Shown here: piece after piece, positions 8,229 through 16,325 of the stretch | Layout: each line of letters opens with the position of its first letter | How positions within the stretch are numbered: position 1 is the first letter of the stretch | Assembly: GCA_965200525.1 (NCBI GenBank) | Contig: OZ241368.1 | Coordinates: forward strand, 2,046,001-2,110,000 | Direction: 5' to 3' | Origin: JANNPJ01 sp965200525 | Lineage (GTDB): Bacteria > Actinomycetota > Actinomycetes > Actinomycetales > Kineosporiaceae | DNA: 64,000 nucleotides | Notes under the pieces: generated by a model | Seen by the model: only the letters and a program-made list of their open reading frames with translations | Told to the model about the DNA's origin: nothing | Databases searched by the model: none | Translations under genes and position numbers: made by a program

Positions 8229-8614
8229 GATGAACTCCCTTCATTCACGGGAAGCCTTATGGAGCAGCTTTTTCGTGCATCTTCCCGAGTGAGACGGTCC
8301 TGCTGACCACCTCTGCGACGACGCTAAGTCGCGGGCGGCAGATGCCGCAATGCTCCTTGCCGTTGCGCCGTACGCGCCAGCATCGTGCGCCACCGTTGCG
8401 CGCACCTAGGCACTGACCTGCACGAATGCTCGACGCCTGAACAATTTCGATCGGTCATCCGGTGAACAAGTGGGTGCTACGCGCAACAGAGGGCCTTCAT
8501 CCGCTCGTCTCACCGGGCTAGCTTCAGTCGCAGGCCGCACACCTGGGCCCGATTTCGCGGAGGCAACGCGTCGGCTCGCCTTCCACCGGCAGACGACCTG
8601 ATCAAGGAGGACGC
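8229..8614. promoter_or_regulatory. Divergent control region between repeat peptide and synthetase-like gene
   Basis: A 386-bp gap holds the start signals of both arms of the peptide locus. AAGGGAG precedes the peptide GTG and AAGGAGG precedes the ATG at 8615. A GC-rich stretch around 8357-8405 contains two copies of CCGTTGCGC about 31 bp apart, a possible operator. I cannot point to a convincing -35/-10 pair. Confidence 0.45.
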
Positions 8615-9502
8615 ATGAGTGACCCCGGTGATCCGATCCGGAGCAAGTCGAACATCCTCGCCAGTATCCGGAACACGCTCTTTGACAACGACTTTCTGGA
8701 AGTCATCACCCCCGTGATTCGGCGAACCGACCTCGGTGCAGGACGCCGCATCCCCATCGGCGCCAGGGGTGATGGCTACTTACGGGCAATGATCGGACCC
8801 GCCCTGCGAGTCAATCTCGACTGCCACCCGCGAGTATTCGAGATAGGCCCGTGCTTCCGCCCAGAGAAGCTCGATGATCTGCATGCCCCCGAGTTCACGA
8901 TGCTCGACCTCTACGCCGCAGGCGAATCGTTCGAGTTCCTCCTCGATCTGGCCGAGCAGCTCGTCACCCCGCACATCCCATACACGCCGGTGCGAGTCTC
9001 GGTCGCCGACTACATAGACGACGTCTTTGGCGTGGACCTGCGGCGCCAACCGATCGGTAACTTGCCCACGCTGATGGCCGACTACCTTCAGGCCAGTGAC
9101 GGAACGCCATTCAAGGACGTTCTGGGACGGTTCATCGAACGCGACCTCGAGTCACGCAGCATCGGCGCGGCCGTGTTCTTGACCGACTACCCGCTCGGTG
9201 GGGACGAGCCGTGCGCCAAGCTGACACCGGGCACGCTCGCGGTCCTCAACCGGTTCGAGCTGATCGTCGACGGAATCGAAGTGGTCCACGGCTACGAAGA
9301 CGAGTCAGACGGGTCAGCGTTCGCCCAGCGGGCGCTAGCGGTCGGGCTGTACGACCAGGAGCAGCAGTTGGTCTGGGACGCCATCGACGCCGGTCACCTG
9401 ACAGGCGCCAGCGTCGGGCTGGGCATCGGCATAGAGCGGCTCTGCGCGGCCGGAGCCGGTATCCGCGATATCCGCCCCTTCCGACAGTCAGCTCAGTTCT
9501 GA
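8615..9502 (+). CDS. Stand-alone class II aminoacyl-tRNA-synthetase-like protein (EpmA/GenX type)
   Basis: A 295-residue protein that is only the catalytic domain of a class II lysyl/asparaginyl-type synthetase, with no anticodon-binding domain. Motif 2 is visible as GPCFRPEKLDDLHAPEFTML (the FRxE arginine and glutamate that hold ATP), and motif 3 as GLGIGIERLC near the C-terminus. EpmA, the best known relative, ligates beta-lysine to a Lys side chain of elongation factor P. Here the gene is divergent from the repeat peptide and 13 bp ahead of a dioxygenase, not next to an EF-P gene. It may activate an amino acid for attachment to the peptide (for example to the AAK lysine) or to another carrier. 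Function inferred; fold confident. Confidence 0.8.
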   Translation: MSDPGDPIRSKSNILASIRNTLFDNDFLEVITPVIRRTDLGAGRRIPIGARGDGYLRAMIGPALRVNLDCHPRVFEIGPCFRPEKLDDLHAPEFTMLDLYAAGESFEFLLDLAEQLVTPHIPYTPVRVSVADYIDDVFGVDLRRQPIGNLPTLMADYLQASDGTPFKDVLGRFIERDLESRSIGAAVFLTDYPLGGDEPCAKLTPGTLAVLNRFELIVDGIEVVHGYEDESDGSAFAQRALAVGLYDQEQQLVWDAIDAGHLTGASVGLGIGIERLCAAGAGIRDIRPFRQSAQF

Positions 9503-9515
9503 AAGGGCCCCGGAC

Positions 9516-10355
9516 ATGCAGCTCATCCTTGAATCGCTGCCTGGTGGCCTCGGCGCTGTCGTGAACCACGACCTCGCCACCGAGGCCGGCCCGAAACTGG
9601 GCTCGCAGCTTCGGGCCGCCCTACTGCGCCACCGCCTGCTGCTGTTCCCCAGCCAGCACCTCAACCATGCCGACCTCCTCTCCGTCAGCCAACTTTTCGG
9701 CACGGTGGACACCGACGTCGACCGTCGCTACGCCGTCCCCGGATTCTCCGGTCTCACCCTGATCTCCAACATCCTCGAGGACGGACGCCGCATAGGCATC
9801 TACGACGGTGATCAGGAGGAGGAATGGCACGCAGACAACAGCTTCAAACCCCACTTGACCGCTGCCACCATGCTCTACTCCGCGATTACCCCGCAGACCG
9901 GCGGCGAAACCCGCTTCGCCGACACCACGCGCGCCTTCGCTGACCTCCCCGACAACCTGAAAGACCAGATCAGTGGCCTTCGCGCAGTCCACTCGATCCA
10001 GGAACTCGCAGTCCGACAAGCCGAAGCTGCCGGCCACTCATCGGCCGCCGTCGGCACCTTCACACGCCGGGCAGAGGTCGAGCACCCGCTCGCCCCAGCG
10101 CACCCCGACACTGGCCTGCCTTCGCTGCTCCTGGGGACGATGGTCATCAAGAGCATCGTCGGACTTAGCCAGGACGCCGGCACCCACCTGCTGACCCACC
10201 TACTCGACCATGCGACAAGCGACCCTTACGTGTACACCCACCGATGGAACCAAAATGACCTGGTCGTCTGGGACAACCACGCCCTCATGCACAGCGCGTC
10301 ACCCTGCGACAGCAGCGTCAATCTTCGACTCCTGTTCCGCACCGCCATCCGCTGA
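9516..10355 (+). CDS. TauD/TfdA-family Fe(II)/2-oxoglutarate dioxygenase
   Basis: A 279-residue oxygenase of the TauD/TfdA/clavaminate synthase-like fold. The iron triad is visible: H105 and D107 in EEEWHADNSF and H259 in DNHALMHSA, with the 2-oxoglutarate-binding Arg near the end (R275 in LLFRTAIR). Such enzymes hydroxylate or desaturate amino acids and small acids, often free or carrier-bound. It starts 13 bp after the synthetase-like gene, so the two are likely one transcript. A simple reading is that one enzyme oxidises an amino acid that the other ligates. GAAAGGG lies about 8 nt before the ATG. Confidence 0.88.
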   Translation: MQLILESLPGGLGAVVNHDLATEAGPKLGSQLRAALLRHRLLLFPSQHLNHADLLSVSQLFGTVDTDVDRRYAVPGFSGLTLISNILEDGRRIGIYDGDQEEEWHADNSFKPHLTAATMLYSAITPQTGGETRFADTTRAFADLPDNLKDQISGLRAVHSIQELAVRQAEAAGHSSAAVGTFTRRAEVEHPLAPAHPDTGLPSLLLGTMVIKSIVGLSQDAGTHLLTHLLDHATSDPYVYTHRWNQNDLVVWDNHALMHSASPCDSSVNLRLLFRTAIR

Positions 10356-10424
10356 AACGCCCACGTGAAGGACAGACACGACAGCCTCCGCCGGAGGCCG
10401 GGTGATCGTCATAGAGTCGGGACC

Positions 10425-11549
10425 ATGAACGACCAGCTGCCCGCCAAGGAGCGTGCGCTCAATGCCGAACGGGTCACCCGAATCGGCCGCGAGATCAACG
10501 ACGTCCTGCCCGGCTTCGACGTCGCGGCGTTCAGCGCGGACGTGATGAACGACCTGCCGCATCTGGAGCTGAAAGCCAGGATCGCCCGCGTCGCCCGGGG
10601 CCTTCACGACCACCTTCCCGTCACCGGACCCGACGCCCTGGACGTGCTGCTGCAATCCCTTCCCCCGACACCCGAGGCTGCCGGGATCAGCAACGACTTC
10701 GGATCGCACATCTACTCACCACACTCCGACTTCGTCGCCCGCTACTGCCGCACCGCCCAGTCCAACGAATCCGCCTTGAGGGCACTTCGCCGCTTCACCT
10801 GCTACTTCTCAGCCGAGGACGCCGTCCGCTACTTCCTGAACGACTTCCCCGATCAGACCCTCGATGCCGTCATGAACTGGGCCGGCGACGACGACCACCG
10901 GGTCCGCCGGCTGGCCAGCGAGTCCACACGCCCCACGCTGCCATGGTCGGTCCGCATCGCCCTGCCAGTCGATGCCACCGTGCCCGTGCTGGATCGCCTC
11001 CATGCAGACCCCAGCCGTTTCGTCACCCAGTCGGTCGCCAACCACCTTCGAGACATCAGCACGCCGAACCCCGACCTCGTCATTGCCGCCCTGGCCCGAT
11101 GGAACGCCATCGGCGACGCCGCCCCAAAAGAGCTAGCCTTCATCGCCCGCGAAGCACTCCGGACCAAACTCAAACAGGGATGGCCACCCGCCTATGCGGC
11201 ACTCGGCTACGCCACCGACCTCCCCATCGACATGTCGCCGATCCACGTCGACCGCGACCGCCTGAGCGACGGCGACACCCTCACATTCACGGCCGAGTTG
11301 TCCAGCCCGGTAACGGTGCCCGTGCACGTCATGTACGTGATCTCCTCCATCACCCGGCGCGGCGCACACCGAGAAAAGGTCTTCTTCCTGAGCCGCACAA
11401 CCGTGCGGAGCGGCCAGGCCCTCACCTTGACCAAGAAGCACCACCTCCGCTCTACTGCCACCGCGAAGATCACCCCCGGACCGCACACCCTTCAGATCCA
11501 GGTCAACGGCAAGCGAATCCGCTCGACCCCATTCGTTGTCGCCCCTTAG
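10425..11549 (+). CDS. AlkC-type DNA alkylation repair glycosylase with C-terminal Ig-like domain
   Basis: HEAT-like-repeat DNA glycosylase of the AlkC/AlkD superfamily, 374 residues from the ATG at 10425 (GGGA 2 nt upstream; the longer frame to 10365 has no ribosome binding site). The typical segment RRLASESTRPTLPW, the SVANHLRDIS helix and the KELAFIAREALRTKL helix are present. After about residue 270 an Ig-like beta domain follows (SPVTVPVHVMYVISSI, later TPGPHTLQIQVNG), as in AlkC proteins with 3-methylcytosine/3-methyladenine activity. It lies 70 bp after the dioxygenase on the same strand. It may be ordinary repair, or protection if the neighbouring locus makes an alkylating product. 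Family sure, link to locus unproven. Confidence 0.82.
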   Translation: MNDQLPAKERALNAERVTRIGREINDVLPGFDVAAFSADVMNDLPHLELKARIARVARGLHDHLPVTGPDALDVLLQSLPPTPEAAGISNDFGSHIYSPHSDFVARYCRTAQSNESALRALRRFTCYFSAEDAVRYFLNDFPDQTLDAVMNWAGDDDHRVRRLASESTRPTLPWSVRIALPVDATVPVLDRLHADPSRFVTQSVANHLRDISTPNPDLVIAALARWNAIGDAAPKELAFIAREALRTKLKQGWPPAYAALGYATDLPIDMSPIHVDRDRLSDGDTLTFTAELSSPVTVPVHVMYVISSITRRGAHREKVFFLSRTTVRSGQALTLTKKHHLRSTATAKITPGPHTLQIQVNGKRIRSTPFVVAP

Positions 11550-11592
11550 TGGTGGACGGCTTCGACGGAAGTCCCCGCTATTGTCGGATGGC

Positions 11593-12681
11593 ATGAGAGG
11601 TAGGTCTTCTACGGGGGTTACCTTGATCCGCCCGGGGGATCTTCTAGGTCTTCGACGCTCCGCGGACGGAGCCGTCGAAGTGAACGAGGCCGCCCTGACG
11701 GTGCGGGCCGGGGACGTCGTGCGGATGTCCTGTGCGCCGGCTGTAGCCGACATCCTTCACGTTGATCCACACTTTGTGATCTTGCGTTGGCCCTGGCCCC
11801 GGACCAGGTTCGACGGCTCACCAATGACTCGTGAGGTCTACGTCCTGCGCGACCGCACGTGTCGAATTCCAGGCCTGTGGCAATACGACCCCGACCCAGC
11901 CGACCCGGGCCCACTGCGGATCGGTGACCAGATCACGGTGAGTGCCGGCGGCACCGTCTGGGTCCGCTACACGCCAAGTGGACAATCCCGCGACCTCGGC
12001 GTCCTACCTCAGGGTGTTTCACTCGCCCAGGCCGGCGAACCCGGCAGTTACCAAGACCGGCGAATCATTGTCGATCCGTACGAAGGTGAACCCTGGACGG
12101 TGCAGTTGCTGCATCGCCCCTACCCGTGGTTGGACGACGGCGACGTCGTCCTCGACGCCAACACCCGTCGCTGGACGTTCTACCTGCCCCCGGCCTGGGT
12201 CTGCCTTGAAGACGGCGCCAGCGCCACGTCCCTCACCCGCCGCCCGCAGATCCCCCTCCGGCTGCTCTACGGCCGCCACGACGACCCACCGGCGACCGAG
12301 GATATAGCCGCCGTCTCTCAGTCTTCGAACAACTTTGCCGGATGCCTACAAGAGCTCGTCGACTGGTGCGACGCGGCAGGGGCCGACCCCGTGCCCGCCG
12401 GCCGGAATCTGCGCTCAGAGGATGAGCCACCCCTCAATGAAGACGAAGTCCACGACGAAGAAGCACGAACCCGTGTCGACCTTCTCGGACGCGCTCGTGA
12501 AGAGATCGCCATGGACCTCAAGGACGCGTTCGATCGCGAAGAGGCCGCCAAGCAGGCCGTAGGCGACCGCATCGGGGAGATCTACGCTGCTCGCGTCCTG
12601 GTGCGCAGGCAAACCATCGAACATCTTCTGGAACAGATGTACCTTCGCGGAATCGAGCGCTATACCGACCAGGCACTCTGA
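11593..12681 (+). CDS. Hypothetical protein, mixed beta domain with C-terminal helical tail
   Basis: I do not recognise this 362-residue protein. The first 220 residues look beta-rich, with many short hydrophobic runs (GDVVRMSC, HFVILRWPWPRTRF, QITVSAGGTVWVRY, EPWTVQLLHRPYPWL) and no membrane segment. From about residue 285 the chain is acidic and helical, with heptad-like spacing (ARTRVDLLGRAREEIAMDL, then RQTIEHLLEQMYLRGI). The in-frame ATG at 11593 is used; the frame is open to 11536, inside the previous gene. It follows the AlkC-like gene by 43 bp on the same strand, so it could be the last gene of that transcript. No function is proposed. Confidence 0.7.
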   Translation: MRGRSSTGVTLIRPGDLLGLRRSADGAVEVNEAALTVRAGDVVRMSCAPAVADILHVDPHFVILRWPWPRTRFDGSPMTREVYVLRDRTCRIPGLWQYDPDPADPGPLRIGDQITVSAGGTVWVRYTPSGQSRDLGVLPQGVSLAQAGEPGSYQDRRIIVDPYEGEPWTVQLLHRPYPWLDDGDVVLDANTRRWTFYLPPAWVCLEDGASATSLTRRPQIPLRLLYGRHDDPPATEDIAAVSQSSNNFAGCLQELVDWCDAAGADPVPAGRNLRSEDEPPLNEDEVHDEEARTRVDLLGRAREEIAMDLKDAFDREEAAKQAVGDRIGEIYAARVLVRRQTIEHLLEQMYLRGIERYTDQAL

Positions 12682-12705
12682 CCCCGGCAATAGCGACCGA
12701 TCGAG

Positions 12706-13032
12706 CTAGTTTCCCGCAGCGCGGTACTTGTCGATGACCTCGCCGGAGATGCGGCCGCGGGCAGACACCTCGATGCCGTTGCTGGCTGCCCAGGCCCGGA
12801 CAGCGGTGTTGTCCACCCCGGTCGCCACCGGCTTGGCGGTGCCGCGCGTGAGGCGACCGCCGGTGCGCCGGCCAGCGCCGACGTAGAGCTCCAGGGCCTT
12901 GCGCAGTGCCTTGGCGTTCTTCTCGGACAGATCGATCTCGTAGTTGGTGCCGTCGATCCCGAACACCAGGGTCTCGGCTGCGGGCCTGCCATCGACGTCG
13001 TCCAGGAATTCAACCGTGGTTTTGCTCGCCAT
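12706..13032 (-). CDS. lsr2: Lsr2 nucleoid-associated protein
   Basis: Lsr2 is the actinobacterial xenogeneic silencer that bridges AT-rich, foreign DNA. The 108-residue protein has the N-terminal dimerisation domain (KTTVEFLDDVDG, then EIDLSEKNAKALRKALELY) and the C-terminal DNA-binding domain with the minor-groove RGR motif (residues 92-94, in VSARGRISGEVIDKY). The start at 13032 gives the usual Lsr2 N-terminus; the longer frame has no homologous extension. It stands alone, convergent with the preceding gene. An Lsr2 copy inside an island rich in toxins and IS debris could silence the island itself. Confidence 0.95.
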   Translation of the reverse strand: MASKTTVEFLDDVDGRPAAETLVFGIDGTNYEIDLSEKNAKALRKALELYVGAGRRTGGRLTRGTAKPVATGVDNTAVRAWAASNGIEVSARGRISGEVIDKYRAAGN

Positions 13033-13449
13033 ACGCGGCATGGTCCACATAGTTGACTGGGAAGTCAACTCGCCTGGCCGCAAGGGGATCGCCACTCATT
13101 CACCCGTCACCCAAGACCTCCGAGACCCCGAGACCTCCGAGTACGACGCGCGCAGCCGCACCGTTACTCATGCTTGTATTTCCGGCTTCCCGGGGTGGTG
13201 GGGCGCAAACGATCAGCGGATTAACCTGCCAACCCATCGTTCCTTTCCGACCTGGGTCGACACCAACCCCAGACCCAAACAACTAGGGAAACGACCCGAA
13301 GGGGAGACAAGTCGTAGGCGGACCAGTCATCCCCGAGAACCGAAGTTGTCGAATTTTGCGCAGGAGTTATGGACGGAACGACCTGCCACGCGAAACGCTT
13401 CTCGCTGAGTATCTGAGGAGCTGCGAGTCCTGTGGCCATTGCCAGGCCT
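13033..13449. other. Intergenic, upstream of lsr2
   Basis: No gene I can support. It carries the lsr2 promoter region and a short direct repeat of GACCTCCGAG near 13110-13140. Short frames here run antisense to each other and show no recognisable protein. Confidence 0.5.
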
Positions 13450-14028
13450 TCAGACGAAACCCTGCTGCCTAGCGGCTTGGGGGAATACGGAAAGGTCTTG
13501 CTCGTCAAGGTGCGGTTTTACGGCCTCAGGGATGCCGTCCCAGCGGGTCCATTTGTCCGTAGCAAACAGGTTTACCCACCAGCCCACTGGCTCAGCGAGG
13601 GATGCAAGGTGATACTCCGGATCGTACCTATTTCCTTCCCGTTGCACTACGGTGGTTACCGCCAGGTCCGCTGAGGACCCGGTGCAGTCGCACACGATGA
13701 CTGCTCCACCAATAGTTGTTGCCACCGGAAACCAGCCTGCGTTTGTCTCCTCATCCAGGCCACCGGGAAGCACATGGTCGTTGTACTGCTCAATGCAGCG
13801 GTCGAGAGTTTCGATCCGAAGCAAAGGCGTCATCCGTGATTCTGCATCGGCGCCGTCATGCCAACCGAACCATTCGACATATTCACGAGGAGGAAGTACA
13901 CCGACGGCCGCCAGTCGGGTTCGAATTTCGTCTTCGCCCAGCCCCGGCCGCAGACGTGCATAGATCGGAAGGTCATGCCTGCGCCATTGGTCCTCCAGCC
14001 GTGCCAGCAGCTCCGTCAGTTCACTCAT
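13450..14028 (-). CDS. SMI1/KNR4 (SUKH) family protein, candidate immunity protein
   Basis: A 192-residue cytosolic protein with the SUKH fold pattern: an N-terminal helix (LTELLARLEDQW), the LPPREYVEWFGWHDGAD block in which aromatic and acidic residues are typical, a middle IETLDRCIEQYND strand-helix, and a C-terminal WWVNLFATDKW segment. SUKH proteins are common immunity proteins against secreted nuclease toxins. The gene begins 3 bp after the stop of the NucA/NucB-type nuclease gene and reads the same way, which fits a toxin-immunity pair. The alternative is a SUKH protein without immunity role, since the family is broad. Confidence 0.8.
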   Translation of the reverse strand: MSELTELLARLEDQWRRHDLPIYARLRPGLGEDEIRTRLAAVGVLPPREYVEWFGWHDGADAESRMTPLLRIETLDRCIEQYNDHVLPGGLDEETNAGWFPVATTIGGAVIVCDCTGSSADLAVTTVVQREGNRYDPEYHLASLAEPVGWWVNLFATDKWTRWDGIPEAVKPHLDEQDLSVFPQAARQQGFV

Positions 14029-14031
14029 TCA

Positions 14032-15642
14032 CTAACTCCCCTGCGGTCGACACCACGCCTGAGTGTTCCAGCCGGTCGAGGAGCCGGCGGGGAGCTCCAG
14101 CGGGATAACTAGAAACGCTCTATCATCGGCGTCCACCCCACAGAACTGAAAGAACTTTCCGAGCAACCGACCTTCAAGCTGGTTCTGTCCGCTGATAACC
14201 GGTCGCAAAGACGCCCCAGGCCCTCCCTGCTGCGTTGAACGAAAAGGATATTCATCGCAATCCGTACCAGCAGGTTTAGTTGCACAAATTTCGTAGCTAT
14301 TATACCAGCCGTCCGGTGCTCGCTCATTCACTTCAGCATAGGTAAGACTCGGGGATTTGCCGCCTACAGTGATTGCATAAGCGTCATGTTGCGCCGCCTT
14401 GAAGACATCCGCCCCAGGCAAGAATATGGGCATTGATTTACACTGACTCACCGTTGCCATGGCGAGGCATTGGTCTACCGCGGTAAATTTTTCATCGTCT
14501 CCGGGTTCCGCATCCAAGAATTCCCCGTAAGCTTGAATGCGAGTCCGCGATTCCCAAGAGGCGAGAACCTCGTCGAAGTCGCAATCAGACAGGGCCACCG
14601 TGTAAGCCCCCCAAGTACAGGTGTCCGCCTGGCCCGCTTGTACCGACTGGTGGCGCTGCAGGCCGCAGGATGATCCCCCAGCCAGTTTCAGACAAGAGGC
14701 GTATGGGCCATTCGGGTCGGTCAAAGCAACGGGAGCATCCCAGTTCAGCAGAGTATAGTCGCCGTCTGGGCCGCTAACGTGTGTATGCCAGGACACCACA
14801 TACGACCCGGCCGGGCACGTTACAGCAGGCGCCACCGACGGCGCGTCAATGGGGCTCTCGAAAGTACCGCCATCCTGAACTCCTGACGTATTGGACCCCC
14901 CCGGAGTGTGGCAAATGTAATCAGTTTGTAGATGCCAGATGGGTTTAATGTTTGCCCAGGGAACGTTGACCGTTGCAACGAAGTTGCCGTGCGTGTCACG
15001 AACATTCAGGTAAACCCCATCCATATCATCAACACTGTATCCATTTCCAATGCCACTTACGATATGATGGGTGTTCTCTGTATAACCTACTTGCCACCAC
15101 GTGCCGGACGAGGGGTTTAGGTGTCCCGAATCGGAGAATGGGACGATCGTTCCATCTACCAGACCGTACTCAGCCATCGTTCCATAATTTCCGGCAGCGC
15201 CCGCGAACTTGTATACGACTTTCGTATCCCACGATGGGTGATTATTGGCATCCCGCGAGTAATTGTTGAGACTGATGTCAAAAATGTTCGAAATGATCCC
15301 ACTCGGTCCGGCCTGACCTTCAGGATGAAATGTGAACCATTTGTCCTTAACAAATTTGACACCGGCTACCGCGCCTGTTCCTGCGGCGAAGCCAGCAATA
15401 AACCCAGCGCCGGCGGTGGCGAGCGTTGCTCCGGCCGCTGGCGCCAATTCTCCGGCAGCTTCGCAAGGCCCCAGGGAAACGCAGGCCGGCACCGTGTCGA
15501 CGCCAAGATCAGAAGCAACTGAGGGTGGCAGCAGTTCGAGACCAACAGAGGCCGCCGCCGGGCCTGCTGACCCGATCGTTGAGATCGACAGCGCGCCCAA
15601 TGCGCAAGCAACCGCAACGACTATAGGGACCACTCTTCTCAT
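14032..15642 (-). CDS. Secreted NucA/NucB-type deoxyribonuclease, candidate toxin
   Basis: A 536-residue exported protein. The N-terminus (MRRVVPIVVAVACALGALSI, Ala-rich end around GPAAAS) is a signal peptide; GAAGG precedes this ATG, so I trim the frame from 15675. A long cysteine-containing middle part has no clear family. The last 85 residues hold the NucA/NucB DNase signature CDEYPFRSTQQGG (about 462-474), followed by PVISGQNQLEG and the F..FCGVDADDRAFLV strand. Family members degrade extracellular DNA in sporulation or competition. The base composition is lower in GC than its neighbours, and the SUKH gene follows by 3 bp. Most likely a contact-independent secreted DNase toxin. Confidence 0.78.
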   Translation of the reverse strand: MRRVVPIVVAVACALGALSISTIGSAGPAAASVGLELLPPSVASDLGVDTVPACVSLGPCEAAGELAPAAGATLATAGAGFIAGFAAGTGAVAGVKFVKDKWFTFHPEGQAGPSGIISNIFDISLNNYSRDANNHPSWDTKVVYKFAGAAGNYGTMAEYGLVDGTIVPFSDSGHLNPSSGTWWQVGYTENTHHIVSGIGNGYSVDDMDGVYLNVRDTHGNFVATVNVPWANIKPIWHLQTDYICHTPGGSNTSGVQDGGTFESPIDAPSVAPAVTCPAGSYVVSWHTHVSGPDGDYTLLNWDAPVALTDPNGPYASCLKLAGGSSCGLQRHQSVQAGQADTCTWGAYTVALSDCDFDEVLASWESRTRIQAYGEFLDAEPGDDEKFTAVDQCLAMATVSQCKSMPIFLPGADVFKAAQHDAYAITVGGKSPSLTYAEVNERAPDGWYNSYEICATKPAGTDCDEYPFRSTQQGGPGASLRPVISGQNQLEGRLLGKFFQFCGVDADDRAFLVIPLELPAGSSTGWNTQAWCRPQGS

Positions 15643-15849
15643 GAAACCTTCTTCGCGGTGGTTGCTGCCGAGCACTGTGCCTCTCGCGAAGGTAACTCAT
15701 GCAAGTGGAACATGTGAACCAAATCCACTGAACGCTTTGGATCAGGAGCCGAGCGAAAGCCGTGAACCAGGCAGCGATTGCGGACGACCGCACGCTAGCA
15801 AATCGACGACAGTCGCCAGCGCTACGGGCAGCGAGGGTATCCTTCGCGA

Positions 15850-16325
15850 CACGGTGCTGCGGCTGGCGCACGAGCCGCTGAGCTGGTGCCCTACGACATT
15901 GCTGGTCACGATCCGCCGGTACGGGTGCCGGCACCTGAGGACACGTCTGGACACCACCAAGGCCGCGCACCGCGCGGGCGCACCGGTGACCCGCTCTACG
16001 CCGCCCGCCGGGTCCTGCACACCGGCGCCGACCTGCTCACCGCTAAGCAACGCCGGCGGATCACGGCCTTGTTCGCTGTCGGTGAGCATGTCGAGGTCGA
16101 GGCGACCTGGGGTATCTACCAGCGGATGATTGCCGCCTACCGCCAGCCGGACCGCTCCCACGGCCGCCGGCTCATGCAACAGCTGATCACCGTCGTCAGT
16201 GAAGGCGTTCCCGCCGCGCTCAGCGAGATCATCACCCTCGGGCGGACGCTGACCCAGCGGGCGCTGACGTGCTGGCCTACTTCGCGACCGGCCCGGCACC
16301 TCCAGCGGACCGACCGAGGCCATCT
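15850..16325 (+). pseudogene. ISL3-family transposase remnant, left part
   Basis: Frameshifted and internally deleted piece of an ISL3 transposase. Recognisable are RLAHEPLSW and VTIRRYGC (zinc-ribbon region), then after a deletion DPLYAARRVLHTGADLLT, VEATWGIYQRMIAAYR and AALSEIITLGRTL. The reading continues, after one more frameshift, into DRPGTSSGPTEAI, where an IS110-family element interrupts it; the continuation is at 17712. Confidence 0.8.

Noticed and set aside
8034..8292. Other open frames across the 27-bp repeat, on both strands
   Set aside because: A repeat period divisible by three keeps all frames open. Only the GTG frame at 8228 has a well-placed ribosome binding site and coding-like third positions.
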